A stretch of DNA of 64,000 nt from Colwellia sp. (GTDB lineage: Bacteria; Pseudomonadota; Gammaproteobacteria; Enterobacterales; Alteromonadaceae). The notes beneath the pieces are model-generated. The model had not been told where the DNA came from, searched no databases, and worked only from the letters and a program-made list of their open reading frames with translations. Position 1 is the stretch's first letter. The number at the start of each line of letters is the position of its first letter. The stretch lies in the NCBI GenBank assembly GCA_013215385.1, contig JABSOY010000005.1, positions 124,001 through 188,000 of the forward strand. Reading direction: 5' to 3'. Position numbers and translations under genes: made by a program. Positions 48,660 to 58,467 of the stretch are shown here, one piece after another.

Positions 48660-49577
48660 ATGATTAAACAACGTACATTAAAAGAAAGTGTAACCGCCGT
48701 TGGTGTTGGGTTACATAAAGGTGAAAAGGTGCAATTGACTCTCCGTCCTGCTCCTGCAAATACCGGTATTATATTTCGTCGAACAGACTTAAGCCCTGTT
48801 GTTGATATTCTAGCAACACCGGAAGCTGTCGGTGAAACAACTTTATGTACGTGTTTAGTGAATGAACAAGGTGTTAAGATTTCCACCGTCGAACACTTGT
48901 TATCTGCAGCAGCAGGCTTGGGGATTGACAATTTAATTGTTGAAATTGACTCTCCTGAGATTCCAATTATGGATGGCAGTGCTTTACCGTTTGTTTATTT
49001 AATACAATCGGTAGGTATCAAAACATCAGCCGTAGCAAAGCGCTTTATTCGTATCAAGAAAACTATACGTGTTGAAGAGGGTGACAAATGGGCAGAGTTA
49101 AAACCACATAATGGTTTTAAAATTAACTTTGCCATTGAATTTGACCACCCTGTGATATCAAAAACTTGTCAAACGATGTCTATGGACTTATCAAGTTGCT
49201 CTTTTATAAAAGAGATTAGTCGTGCTCGTACTTTTGGCTTTATGCGTGATATCGAGTATCTCCGCTCGCACAATCTAGCATTAGGTGGCAGTTTAGAGAA
49301 TGCTATTGTTCTTGATGAATACCGTATGCTTAATAAAGATGAGCTTCGCTACGATGACGAGTTTGTTAAACACAAAATATTAGACGCCATTGGTGATTTA
49401 TATATGTGTGGTCATAGCATTTTAGGTGAGTTAAATGCTTTTAAATCAGGTCATGGTCTAAATAACTTGTTATTAAGAGAAGTATTTAAACAGCAAGAAA
49501 GCTGGGAATGGGTAACTTATGAAGATGAAACTCCATCGCCTATACAGTACCAGGAAGTTGCTGCGGCTGCGTTTTAG
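48660..49577 (+). CDS. lpxC: UDP-3-O-acyl-N-acetylglucosamine deacetylase
   Basis: This 305-residue zinc enzyme performs the committed step of lipid A synthesis. Zinc ligands and active-site segments are visible: [34 protein letters not shown] and [20 protein letters not shown], with [11 protein letters not shown] near the end. It has its own promoter in the 223-base gap after ftsZ and its own terminator. Length is the same as in E. coli (305). Confidence 0.97.
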   Translation: MIKQRTLKESVTAVGVGLHKGEKVQLTLRPAPANTGIIFRRTDLSPVVDILATPEAVGETTLCTCLVNEQGVKISTVEHLLSAAAGLGIDNLIVEIDSPEIPIMDGSALPFVYLIQSVGIKTSAVAKRFIRIKKTIRVEEGDKWAELKPHNGFKINFAIEFDHPVISKTCQTMSMDLSSCSFIKEISRARTFGFMRDIEYLRSHNLALGGSLENAIVLDEYRMLNKDELRYDDEFVKHKILDAIGDLYMCGHSILGELNAFKSGHGLNNLLLREVFKQQESWEWVTYEDETPSPIQYQEVAAAAF

Positions 49578-49605
49578 TTTTTAGCCGTTAAGTCTTCGAG
49601 TGATT

Positions 49606-49632
49606 AAAACCAGTCAAATGACTGGTTTTTTT
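49606..49632 (+). terminator. Rho-independent terminator of lpxC
   Basis: The stem CCAGTCA/TGACTGG, flanked by A and T runs, with an AA loop, is followed by seven T residues, 28 bases after the stop. Confidence 0.9.
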
Positions 49633-49712
49633 GTATAGAACAAACAGTGGGATTGTAATGTTGCAAAGGATAAATAGTAGAAGCAGAAAATATAGAGGGT
49701 GAGCAGATACTG

Positions 49713-50177
49713 TTAATTTTTATTTGCGTGTTTAGCTAGTTTTTCTAATTTTTTCCGTAAACTATCAGGTGCATTTTTGGCTATAGCAAGTAACTGCTGA
49801 GCTGTTTTTTCAGTAATCTGTAGAGGCTCAGCAACTTGTGCCGTTGCTTTATAAGTAACCTTGTTGCGATAAGGTGACACTTTAATCTCTATCTGGTCAA
49901 ATTCATTATCAGTAACACGTGCTAGTTCATGGCAAATATTCATGCGCTCAAATTGTAGACGTTGGCTCCAAACAGCAGAAGTAACTTCAATAACAATGGT
50001 TTTTTGCTTAAAGTTAGCAATATGCCAGACATCTGCTGGTAGGTCAGGGCATGTTTGTCGTACAATATCTGCCAATATTGTTAAAGAGTTGGTTTTTGCT
50101 GCTATTTGTGCCAAAGTGCCTTTCGATGATTGAAAGAGAACTGACATATCTGCAGGCTTTCTTGTTTTACGTGCCAT
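49713..50177 (-). CDS. dciA: DciA-like (DUF721) protein
   Basis: This 154-residue protein has the DUF721 domain (about 20-110), seen in TLAQIAAKTNSLTILADIVRQ split segments and AVWSQRLQFERMNICHEL. DciA is the helicase loader that delivers DnaB to the origin in bacteria lacking DnaC; the role is taken from the family. The basic N-terminus (MARKTRKPAD) and the lysine-rich C-terminus (KKLEKLAKHANKN) fit nucleic acid contact. It is divergent from the M23 peptidase gene (35-base gap) and convergent with lpxC, a conserved location near secA. Confidence 0.85.
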   Translation of the reverse strand: MARKTRKPADMSVLFQSSKGTLAQIAAKTNSLTILADIVRQTCPDLPADVWHIANFKQKTIVIEVTSAVWSQRLQFERMNICHELARVTDNEFDQIEIKVSPYRNKVTYKATAQVAEPLQITEKTAQQLLAIAKNAPDSLRKKLEKLAKHANKN

Positions 50178-50212
50178 TGGCCACTCTTTATGGAAATATG
50201 ATTTAATTAATT

Positions 50213-51115
50213 ATGAGTTTAACACTACTGTACCGTGGAAAAAACGTTAGATTTTCAATGACACTAAATAAGTTGCATTGGTTGTCAGCGGTGCTGTTTT
50301 TCGCACTCATTTCGGGATTTGTTATGCATTTAGTATTCTCTGCTAACGAGGTCCCTGAAGCAGTACCATATGCATTAACAGCATCAACTGATATCAATGC
50401 CAAAACTGATAAAATGAGTGAACATCAATTAACGGCACTTACGATGAAATTAGCTGAACTACAAAGCCAGGTTTTACGCTTGAATGCTTTAGGAGATCGT
50501 CTTGCTAATGACGCTTCAATTCCTGAAAATGAATTTAATTTTCAGCAATTACCACCTGCTGGAGGTCCTTTGTTACAAGGGCAAACAAGTCATAAAAAAT
50601 CACTTGCACAAATACTCATTGAAATCGCTGTTTTAGAACAAAGCTTGCGACATGAAGAAAATCAGTTAGTAACTCTTGAATCTGTTACTTTAGGTCACCA
50701 TATAGAAAATACGAGTTATTTGTCTGGTCGACCAATAACTAAAGGATGGCTTTCTTCATACTTCGGTGTGCGTAAAGACCCTTTTAGTGGTAAACCCGCA
50801 GTACATAAAGGTTTGGACTTTGCCGGCAAAGAAGATGCTGCTATTGTTTCAACCGCCTCAGGTGTTGTTACTTGGGCAAGTGATCGTTATGGTTATGGAC
50901 AACTTATCGAGATTAATCACGGTAAAGGGTTAAAAACTCGTTATGGTCACAACAAAAAATTATTAGTAAAAGTAGGAGATGTGGTTAATAAAGGACAAAT
51001 TATTGCACGTATGGGCAGTACTGGTCGTTCGACAGGACCTCATGTTCACTATGAAATTTTACGTAATAATGCACAAATAGATCCAATTAAGTTCGTATAT
51101 AGAAAAGCAAAATAA
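50213..51115 (+). CDS. M23-family metallopeptidase
   Basis: This 300-residue protein has an N-terminal membrane anchor (about 22-45), a coiled coil (about 70-100) and a C-terminal LytM/M23 domain with HKGLDFAGKEDAAIVSTASG, NHGKGLKTRYGHN and STGRSTGPHVHYEI. The zinc ligands H, D and H are all present, so it may be an active endopeptidase cutting peptidoglycan crosslinks in the periplasm. It occupies the place of secM in E. coli, between lpxC/dciA and secA, an arrangement shared with Pseudomonas. Confidence 0.9.
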   Translation: MSLTLLYRGKNVRFSMTLNKLHWLSAVLFFALISGFVMHLVFSANEVPEAVPYALTASTDINAKTDKMSEHQLTALTMKLAELQSQVLRLNALGDRLANDASIPENEFNFQQLPPAGGPLLQGQTSHKKSLAQILIEIAVLEQSLRHEENQLVTLESVTLGHHIENTSYLSGRPITKGWLSSYFGVRKDPFSGKPAVHKGLDFAGKEDAAIVSTASGVVTWASDRYGYGQLIEINHGKGLKTRYGHNKKLLVKVGDVVNKGQIIARMGSTGRSTGPHVHYEILRNNAQIDPIKFVYRKAK

Positions 51116-51194
51116 AAACAATTTTTGTGGCTAATATCCAGTCACGTTTTTTTCAGCGGAAGAGTTTCTTCTAACAGCAATATGGTTTAACAAG

Positions 51195-53876
51195 ATGTTT
51201 GTAAAGTTAATGAGATCAATGTTTGGTAGTCGTAATGAACGATTATTGAAGCAAATGAATAAAGAAGTTTTAAAGATAAATGCCCTAGAACCCGTAATTG
51301 AAGCTCTTTCTGACGAAGAACTAAAAGCAAAAACCGCAGAATTTAAAGAGCGTTTAGCCAAAGAAGAATCCTTAACAAGTATCTTGCCTGAAGCTTTCGC
51401 GGTAGTACGTGAAGCCAGTAAACGTGTATTTGGTATGCGCCACTTCGACGTGCAAATGATCGGTGGTATGGTCTTAAATGACGGTAAAATTGCAGAAATG
51501 CGTACCGGTGAAGGTAAAACTTTAACCGCAACCTTACCATCATATCTTAATGGCTTAACAGGTAAAGGTGTGCACGTAATTACCGTGAATGATTACCTTG
51601 CTACACGTGATGCCGATTGGTGTCGCCCTTTATTTGAATTTTTAGACATGACGGTTGGCTGTAATATTGCGGGTTTATCGCCAGAAGAAAAGCAAGCTGC
51701 TTATAATTCTGACGTTACCTACGGTACTAACAATGAATTTGGCTTTGACTATTTACGTGACAACATGGCGTTTTCACCAGAAGAGCGCACGCAAAAGCCT
51801 TTGAATTTTGCCGTTATCGATGAAGTTGACTCTATTTTAATTGATGAGGCTAGAACGCCATTGATTATTTCAGGTCAAGCAGAGGATAGCTCGAAATTAT
51901 ACCGCGAAATCAATCTAGTTGTTCCAACATTAAAGCAACAAGCTGAAGAAGATAAAGAAGGTGAAGAAAGTACCGGCGACTTCACCATTGATGAAAAATC
52001 TAAGCAAATTTATTTGACCGAACTTGGGCAAATACGTATTGAAGAAATAATGAATGAGAAAGGCCTTATTCAAGACGGCGATTCATTATTCTCAGCTACA
52101 AATATAACTTTACTTCATCATGTTATGGCGGCATTACGTGCGCATAAACTTTTCCAAAAAGATGTTGATTATATTGTTAAAGATGAAGAAATTGTTATCG
52201 TTGATGAACATACCGGCCGAACAATGGAAGGTCGTCGTTGGTCTGAAGGTCTGCATCAGGCTGTTGAAGCTAAAGAAGGTGTAACCATTCAAAACGAAAA
52301 CCAAACGTTAGCTTCTATTACTTTCCAAAACTTTTTCCGTATTTATGAACGATTATCAGGAATGACAGGTACAGCTGATACTGAAGCATTTGAATTTAGT
52401 CATATTTATGGCTTGGAAACTGTGGTTATCCCAACGAATCAACCTATGATCCGTAAAGATTTGCCTGACTTAATTTACTTAACCGGTGAAGAAAAGTTTG
52501 AAGCGATTCTTGAAGATATTAAGGATTGTGTCGAACGTGGGCAACCGGTACTTGTTGGTACTATCAGTATTGAAACATCAGAATTTTTATCTGACTTCCT
52601 TAAAAAAGAAAAAATAATACATAAAGTATTGAATGCTAAATTTCATCAACAAGAGGCAGAAATTGTTGCCGACGCTGGTAAAGTTGGTGCCGTAACTATC
52701 GCTACTAACATGGCGGGCCGTGGAACAGACATCGTTTTAGGCGGTAATTTTGATGCAATAACAGCCAAATTAAAAAATCCGACGGCAGAGAATATCGCGA
52801 AAGCGAAAGAAGAGTGGATTATACAGCACGATAAAGTGCTTGAATTAGGTGGTTTACATATTGTCGCCACAGAACGCCATGAGTCACGTCGTATCGATAA
52901 CCAATTACGTGGTCGTTCAGGGCGTCAAGGTGATGCGGGTTCTACACGCTTTTATTTATCAATGGAAGATGGTCTGATGCGTATTTTTGCTTCGGAACGT
53001 ATTTCAGGCATGATGCGTAAATTAGGCATGGAACATGGTGAAGCTATTGAACATCCGTGGGTAACTCGCAGCATTGAAAACGCTCAACGTAAAGTTGAGG
53101 GTCGTAACTTTGATATTCGTAAGCAGTTATTAGAATTTGACGATGTTTCTAATGACCAACGTCAAGTTATCTATGAACAACGTAATGAATTGATGGATGA
53201 AGCTGATATTGCAGAAATCATTAAAAATATTCGTACAGATGTTGTTACCGGTATTATTAATCAGCATATCCCGCAAGAATCGCTTGAAGAAATGTGGGAC
53301 ATCCCTGGGTTAGAAGAGCGTCTTAAAGGTGAGTTAACCTTAGAATTACCTTTAGCTAAATGGCTTGAAGAAGACAGTAAATTGCACGAAGAAACATTAC
53401 GTGAAAAAATATTAGCGACAGTTGAAAGTTCCTATGCCGAAAAAGAACAGCAAGTAGGAGAAGATGTACTTCGTCAATTTGAAAAAGCGGTTATGTTACA
53501 AAGCTTAGATTCACATTGGAAAGAACATTTAGCGGCAATGGATCACTTACGTCAAGGCATTCATCTACGTGGTTATGCACAGAAAAATCCGAAACAAGAG
53601 TTTAAACGTGAATCTTTTGAATTGTTTGGTGAACTGCTAGAAAGCTTAAAATATGACGTTGTTAGCATTTTAAGTAAGGTTCAAATTCGTACAGAATCTG
53701 ATGTTGAAGCTGTTGAAGAGCAACACCGTAAAGCTGAAGATGTGCCTAAAGAATATACTCATGAGTCAGCTAGTGTTGACCAAGGGCAGCAGGTACAACC
53801 ACGTGTTGGCCGTAATGAACCTTGTCCGTGTGGTTCAGGTAAAAAATACAAACAGTGTCACGGTAAATTAACTTAA
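51195..53876 (+). CDS. secA: Preprotein translocase ATPase SecA
   Basis: This 893-residue motor drives preproteins through SecYEG. It has Walker [14 protein letters not shown] near residue 102, the DEAD-type Walker [17 protein letters not shown], the [14 protein letters not shown] segment of the second nucleotide-binding fold, and a C-terminal zinc-binding tail [14 protein letters not shown] that contacts SecB. The N-terminus ([16 protein letters not shown]) aligns with E. coli SecA, fixing the start. No SecM arrest peptide is encoded upstream. Confidence 0.98.
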   Translation: MFVKLMRSMFGSRNERLLKQMNKEVLKINALEPVIEALSDEELKAKTAEFKERLAKEESLTSILPEAFAVVREASKRVFGMRHFDVQMIGGMVLNDGKIAEMRTGEGKTLTATLPSYLNGLTGKGVHVITVNDYLATRDADWCRPLFEFLDMTVGCNIAGLSPEEKQAAYNSDVTYGTNNEFGFDYLRDNMAFSPEERTQKPLNFAVIDEVDSILIDEARTPLIISGQAEDSSKLYREINLVVPTLKQQAEEDKEGEESTGDFTIDEKSKQIYLTELGQIRIEEIMNEKGLIQDGDSLFSATNITLLHHVMAALRAHKLFQKDVDYIVKDEEIVIVDEHTGRTMEGRRWSEGLHQAVEAKEGVTIQNENQTLASITFQNFFRIYERLSGMTGTADTEAFEFSHIYGLETVVIPTNQPMIRKDLPDLIYLTGEEKFEAILEDIKDCVERGQPVLVGTISIETSEFLSDFLKKEKIIHKVLNAKFHQQEAEIVADAGKVGAVTIATNMAGRGTDIVLGGNFDAITAKLKNPTAENIAKAKEEWIIQHDKVLELGGLHIVATERHESRRIDNQLRGRSGRQGDAGSTRFYLSMEDGLMRIFASERISGMMRKLGMEHGEAIEHPWVTRSIENAQRKVEGRNFDIRKQLLEFDDVSNDQRQVIYEQRNELMDEADIAEIIKNIRTDVVTGIINQHIPQESLEEMWDIPGLEERLKGELTLELPLAKWLEEDSKLHEETLREKILATVESSYAEKEQQVGEDVLRQFEKAVMLQSLDSHWKEHLAAMDHLRQGIHLRGYAQKNPKQEFKRESFELFGELLESLKYDVVSILSKVQIRTESDVEAVEEQHRKAEDVPKEYTHESASVDQGQQVQPRVGRNEPCPCGSGKKYKQCHGKLT

Positions 53877-53960
53877 TTGGACTTTATCTTATTGGCGTGG
53901 AATCAACTGAGATAGCCACACGACAATATTTCAATTAAATATTTGCTTTGTGAATTTAAT

Positions 53961-53994
53961 AAACGCCAGTCATTGACTGGCGTTTATATTTTAT
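53961..53994 (+). terminator. Probable terminator of secA
   Basis: AAACGCCAGT and ACTGGCGTTT form a 10-bp stem with a CATTG loop; the tail TATATTTTA is T-rich but interrupted, so termination may be partial and allow readthrough into mutT. Confidence 0.65.
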
Positions 53995-54023
53995 AATAAT
54001 CAAAAATAGAAAAGGTTATACAA

Positions 54024-54413
54024 ATGACTAAAGTGGTTCATGTCGCCGTTGGCGTTATTCTTCGCGACCAGCAATATTTTTTAACAAAACGTCTTGCAAA
54101 CGCACATCAAGGTGGAAAGTGGGAGTTCCCTGGTGGTAAGGTGGAAAATAATGAAACTGCGGCACAGGCGCTTTATAGAGAGCTTCAGGAAGAGATTGCA
54201 ATAGATGTTTTGTCTTGCCAACCATTGATTGAGATAAGTCATGATTATGGCGATAAGAAAGTACACCTAGATGTGTATTTAGTTGAGCATTTTCAGCTAG
54301 AGCCTATTGCCCAAGAAGGGCAACAATCAGCTTGGTTTTCATTAGCTGAGCTCGAAGAGTTAGATTTTCCTGAAGCGAATAAAGCGATTATTGAAAAGTT
54401 AAAAGAAAAGTAA
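54024..54413 (+). CDS. mutT: 8-oxo-dGTP diphosphatase MutT
   Basis: This 129-residue Nudix hydrolase removes oxidised guanine nucleotides from the precursor pool. The Nudix box runs from G38 to I60 with E44, R52, E53, E56 and E57 all present; the usual glycine before the last position is A59, a mild deviation. KWEFPGGKVE is typical of MutT. Its place after secA is conserved. Confidence 0.93.
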   Translation: MTKVVHVAVGVILRDQQYFLTKRLANAHQGGKWEFPGGKVENNETAAQALYRELQEEIAIDVLSCQPLIEISHDYGDKKVHLDVYLVEHFQLEPIAQEGQQSAWFSLAELEELDFPEANKAIIEKLKEK

Positions 54414-54420
54414 TAGAAGC

Positions 54421-54657
54421 CTACTCAGGTTCGACAAAAAATTTATTGTTCTGTAAAAACTCACCCTCTAAAGCATCGAGCATCTCTTCTGTAAGTTGCA
54501 CATCACCTTGCAATGGCTGAGTTATTTTGTGCCCTTCATCAGCCCATTCGCCAATATCAATTAACTGACAACGTTTACAGCAAAAAGGACGGAACTCACT
54601 TTCTGATTGCCAAATGACTTCTTTTTTACAGGTAGGACAGGAAACTTTTAAGGTCAT
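54421..54657 (-). CDS. yacG: DNA gyrase inhibitor YacG
   Basis: This 78-residue zinc protein carries C7 and C10 (CPTC) and C26 and C30 (CCKRC) as zinc ligands, then [12 protein letters not shown], the family hallmark. E. coli YacG binds GyrB and inhibits gyrase. The acidic C-terminal tail is typical. It ends 8 bases from mutT on the other strand and is downstream of zapD. Confidence 0.93.
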   Translation of the reverse strand: MTLKVSCPTCKKEVIWQSESEFRPFCCKRCQLIDIGEWADEGHKITQPLQGDVQLTEEMLDALEGEFLQNNKFFVEPE

Positions 54658-54715
54658 AACTAACTTATTGATAATGTTTTGATGGGATCATTATACAAAA
54701 AAAAAAGTAAAAATA

Positions 54716-55462
54716 CTAACAGCGCGCTAACTCAAAAGAGGTTGCTTGGTTGGAATATTGGCGACCACTTTTTTCACAGGGTGACATAAAACGAATCGAG
54801 TATCGGAATCGATTACCACTTACGCTTGGGTAGTAAGGCAAATCTTTTGCAACTTGTATGCGTAACAATAATATACCTTCACCTGACTCTTGATAAAAGC
54901 CACTCACCGTTTCTATTTTGTCAAAACTTGCCCGTTGGCGGATAAATTTTAAAACTATATTTAACGCACTTTGAATTTGCTCTAATAACGCCAACCAACC
55001 CTGTACATCAGCGGCAAGTAGCTCGCTATCTTGATTTAGCCAAAAATGTAATTGCGGTAAATCAAAACTAGAACTGCCACCTTGCATGGCAAAACGCTGT
55101 TTCAATGTCGATAGAAATTTATCATTCTTTAACTGTGTCCAAACAGGTTTGTTTATTTTTAATTGACAAACAAGACCAACAGTTTGTTGCAAATTATCCT
55201 CTAAGATACTGGCATCAATTCCGGGTGCTTGCGACCAAACAACTAAGTTCTGTTCTAATTTTTCGAGGTCTTTTATCAAATCACCACGAACATCATTTCG
55301 CTCTAAAGTATCGATAATGGTAAATAGAGCATTAAAAAAGACTTGATGACCAACTGAAATTTTACGTTGCAAACAATCGTGCGCTTGAGCAAATAGCTGC
55401 TCAAGTTTTAAATAGTTGCGTATCCTCTCATTGAGGGGATGCTCGTATAAAATTTTTGTCAT
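54716..55462 (-). CDS. zapD: Cell division protein ZapD
   Basis: This 248-residue cytoplasmic protein crosslinks FtsZ filaments and stabilises the Z ring. It is recognised by YEHPLNERIRNYLKLEQLF at the N-terminus, by the segment DLPQLHFWLN and by the C-terminal VSGNRFRYSIRFM and CEKSGRQYS. Length matches the family (about 247). It is between coaE and yacG, the conserved order. Confidence 0.93.
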   Translation of the reverse strand: MTKILYEHPLNERIRNYLKLEQLFAQAHDCLQRKISVGHQVFFNALFTIIDTLERNDVRGDLIKDLEKLEQNLVVWSQAPGIDASILEDNLQQTVGLVCQLKINKPVWTQLKNDKFLSTLKQRFAMQGGSSSFDLPQLHFWLNQDSELLAADVQGWLALLEQIQSALNIVLKFIRQRASFDKIETVSGFYQESGEGILLLRIQVAKDLPYYPSVSGNRFRYSIRFMSPCEKSGRQYSNQATSFELARC

Positions 55463-55569
55463 TAACTAACTGTCATCAATGAAATTCAGGAGATAATTTT
55501 CTATACTAACTACACGAGGACAAAATGGCGAATCTTTTTACGAAAAACCATGTTATTAGGACATTTATA

Positions 55570-56184
55570 TTATTTCATCGCTAATTTTCGATAACTTTGA
55601 TCGAGTATTATTACTTGTTTATTAACTTCAGCTAAATCTGTTTTATTATTATCAATAATGTCATCAGCATGATGTAAACGTTCTGTCCGCGATATTTGAC
55701 TAGCAATAATACGCCGTACTTCGTCTCTTGAACTGGGATCTCGTAGGAAAGTACGTTCGATTTGCTCTTTTTCAGTAATGTCGATAACGATAATACGGTT
55801 AACAATACCTTGTAAGTTATTCTCGATAAGCAATGGCGCGACAAATAAGCAATAACTTGATGTACTTTGATCTATTTCCTTGATCATACGCTGACGAATT
55901 AGCGGGTGTAGTAAGTTATTTAACCAAGTTTTATCTTGCTCATTACTAAATATCCGACTGCGTAGCGATGCTCTGTTGAGATGACCATCAGACTGAATAA
56001 ATTGTGCACCGAAATGTTGTGATATTTGCTTTAATGCCTCACTTTTTGGCATGACTACCATTCGAGCGACAATATCAGCATCAACGATATCGATGCCCAA
56101 ATCAGCAAACATAGCTGTAATTGTAGATTTACCGCTTCCTATACCACCGGTTAAGCCGATGACAACTTTATGTGATTTATTCAT
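55570..56184 (-). CDS. coaE: Dephospho-CoA kinase
   Basis: This 204-residue kinase phosphorylates dephospho-CoA, the last step of coenzyme A synthesis. The P-loop is GLTGGIGSGKSTITAMF near residue 10, followed by DADIVAR, and the lid segment has RTFLRDPSSRDEVRRIIASQ. It follows pilD by 13 bases on the same strand, so it is probably cotranscribed with the pilus genes. Confidence 0.94.
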   Translation of the reverse strand: MNKSHKVVIGLTGGIGSGKSTITAMFADLGIDIVDADIVARMVVMPKSEALKQISQHFGAQFIQSDGHLNRASLRSRIFSNEQDKTWLNNLLHPLIRQRMIKEIDQSTSSYCLFVAPLLIENNLQGIVNRIIVIDITEKEQIERTFLRDPSSRDEVRRIIASQISRTERLHHADDIIDNNKTDLAEVNKQVIILDQSYRKLAMK

Positions 56185-56197
56185 GATGACAATTTAT

Positions 56198-57079
56198 TTA
56201 TAGAATTTGCTGTAAATACCAAGACCAAATTTGTTCACCCCATAATAAAGTGATCCAACCTGCAATGGCTAGATAAGGACCAAAGGGAATTGCTTGGCCT
56301 TTTTGATGACTTTTAAACACCATTAAACTAATGCCGATAAATGCACCGACAACAGAAGCCATTAAAATTAACAGTGGCAGTAATTGCCAGCCAACCCATG
56401 CGCCAAACAAGGCAAACAATTTAAAATCACCAAAGCCCATGCCTTCTTTACCTGTGGCTAACTTAAACAGCCAAAAGACTATATATAGGCTGCCATAGCC
56501 CGCAATGGCACCAATGACAGCATCTTCAAGCGGGACAATGCCATTATTTAAATTAACGAATAAGCCTAACCATAATAAAGGTAAAACGATTTGGTCTGGT
56601 AGCAGCATATGATCAAAGTCGATCATGGTTAACGCAACTAATCCCCAAGTTAACAATAATGCATAACAAGTAAGGGAAGTAACTCCAAAGTGCTGGGCAA
56701 CAAGCAAACTTATTAGCGCCGTACTGATTTCTACTAATGGATAACGCGCTGAGATTGACTTTTTACACTGGCTACATTTTCCTTTGAGAGCTAACCAGCT
56801 TAAGACTGGAATATTTTCATAAAAGCGAATTTTATGCTGACAGTGAGGGCAAGTAGAGTCCGGTGTAGATAGCGTTAAAGGGGCAGTTATTTTTGCAGGT
56901 ACATCCTTTAGTTCATCGGCTAAAAATTCACGGCATTCTAGATACCAACCTTGTTCCATCATCTTGGGGAAACGATAGATAACAACGTTTAAAAAACTGC
57001 CAATCATTAAAGATAAAATAAAAACAAAACCATAAAAAAAGAGCGAGTTGTTTTCTAGTAAATATATAAATTCTGTCAA
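56198..57079 (-). CDS. pilD: Type IV prepilin peptidase / N-methyltransferase
   Basis: This 293-residue inner-membrane aspartic protease cleaves the leader of prepilins and methylates the new N-terminal phenylalanine. The cytoplasmic zinc site is formed by CPHC and CSQC around residues 72-102. The catalytic aspartates lie in DFDHMLLPDQ and GFGDFKLFA. About eight membrane segments are present. It follows pilC by 53 bases and works on the PilA-like pilin encoded at 60369 and other pseudopilins. Confidence 0.95.
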   Translation of the reverse strand: MTEFIYLLENNSLFFYGFVFILSLMIGSFLNVVIYRFPKMMEQGWYLECREFLADELKDVPAKITAPLTLSTPDSTCPHCQHKIRFYENIPVLSWLALKGKCSQCKKSISARYPLVEISTALISLLVAQHFGVTSLTCYALLLTWGLVALTMIDFDHMLLPDQIVLPLLWLGLFVNLNNGIVPLEDAVIGAIAGYGSLYIVFWLFKLATGKEGMGFGDFKLFALFGAWVGWQLLPLLILMASVVGAFIGISLMVFKSHQKGQAIPFGPYLAIAGWITLLWGEQIWSWYLQQIL

Positions 57080-57132
57080 GATAGAACCTTTTATTATTAT
57101 TGGAACACTTATAAAATTAATAAAACTTTAAA

Positions 57133-58380
57133 TTATACGATTTGACCGATTTGAAAAATGGGTAAATACATTGCAATGATCAATCCACCGATAACAACAC
57201 CTAATACTGCCATAATCATCGGCTCTAATAAACTGGTGAGCGAGTCTACCGCGTCATCAACCTGTTGCTCGTAGATAGTCGCAACTTTGGCTAGCATATC
57301 ATCAACGGCACCAGATTCCTCGCCAATAGCAACCATTTGAACCACCATGTCCGGAAATATATTACAGTTACGCATGGCCAAATTCATTTGCATACCTGAT
57401 GATACTTCAGCTCTAATTTCTAAAATAGCATCACGAAATACAGCATTGCCTGAAGCGCCTGCAGCTGACTCTAAGGCATCAGGTAATGGAACACCTGCCG
57501 CAAAAGTAGTGGAAAGCGTTCTGGCGTAACGTGCTACGGCAGCTTTTTCAAGTAAGTCGCCAATCACGGGTATTTTAAGTATCTTTCTATCGACGCTATC
57601 ACGAAATTTTTGACTATTTAAGTGAGCTTTTTTGAAAAAATATCCAAAGGCCATCATCCCGGCTATGCCAAGATACCAATAAGCTTGCATAAATTCAGAA
57701 ATACCAATAACCATTTGAGTAAAGGCAGGTAATTCAGCGCCGAAACTAGCAAATATTTCTTGGAAAACAGGGACTACGAAAATAAGTAAGATTGAAGTGA
57801 CGATCAAAGCAATAACTAATACGGAAATAGGGTATGTCATCGCTTTTTTAATTTTTGACTTTAGTGCTTCAGCTTTTTCTTTGTAAGTTGCGATACGATC
57901 ATAGATGGTTTCAAGCGCCCCGGATTGTTCTCCAGAGTTGACTAAATCACAATAGAGGTCATCAAAGTACCTTGGGTGGTCTCTTAAACATTCCGAAAGT
58001 GGAATACCTGACTGAAGCTTATTACAGATATCTCCTAACAACCTTTGCATGTTGCCATTATTATGACCCTTGCCAATCATTTCGACCGTTTGAACCAAAG
58101 GTACACCCGCACCTAACATAGTTGCAATTTGGCGTGTAACGATAGCAATATCAGCTGGGATGATTTTTTTGTCGTTGGAGCCAAATAGTGACTTAGGTTT
58201 TTTCTTTACTTTCCCAGGAGTGATCCCCTGTTTACGTAATTGAGCTTTTAATTCAAGCATATTAGACGCTGAAAGCTCGCCGGATATTTTCTTTCCTTTA
58301 CGGTTTACACCATGCCAAATAAAAACATCAGAAGCTTTAGCCTGCGGGATGCGTCTTTTTTGAGTGCTTGATACCGCCAT
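57133..58380 (-). CDS. pilC: Type IV pilus inner-membrane platform protein PilC
   Basis: This 415-residue protein has two GspF-like domains with three membrane segments, the platform on which the PilB ATPase acts. Recognisable segments are FIWHGVNRKGKKISGE, ATMLGAGVPLVQTVEMI, LVNSGEQSGALE and the matching second half GVPLPDALESAAG with VAIGEESGAVDDML. Length matches the family (about 405-415). It lies between pilB and pilD. Confidence 0.95.
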   Translation of the reverse strand: MAVSSTQKRRIPQAKASDVFIWHGVNRKGKKISGELSASNMLELKAQLRKQGITPGKVKKKPKSLFGSNDKKIIPADIAIVTRQIATMLGAGVPLVQTVEMIGKGHNNGNMQRLLGDICNKLQSGIPLSECLRDHPRYFDDLYCDLVNSGEQSGALETIYDRIATYKEKAEALKSKIKKAMTYPISVLVIALIVTSILLIFVVPVFQEIFASFGAELPAFTQMVIGISEFMQAYWYLGIAGMMAFGYFFKKAHLNSQKFRDSVDRKILKIPVIGDLLEKAAVARYARTLSTTFAAGVPLPDALESAAGASGNAVFRDAILEIRAEVSSGMQMNLAMRNCNIFPDMVVQMVAIGEESGAVDDMLAKVATIYEQQVDDAVDSLTSLLEPMIMAVLGVVIGGLIIAMYLPIFQIGQIV

Positions 58381-58467
58381 TTATCACCTTGCTCTTGAAC
58401 GTAATACTTAATTTATTATGTTAATACTAGTAAATATCTATTAAAAAAGTAGCTAATATTAAATGCT

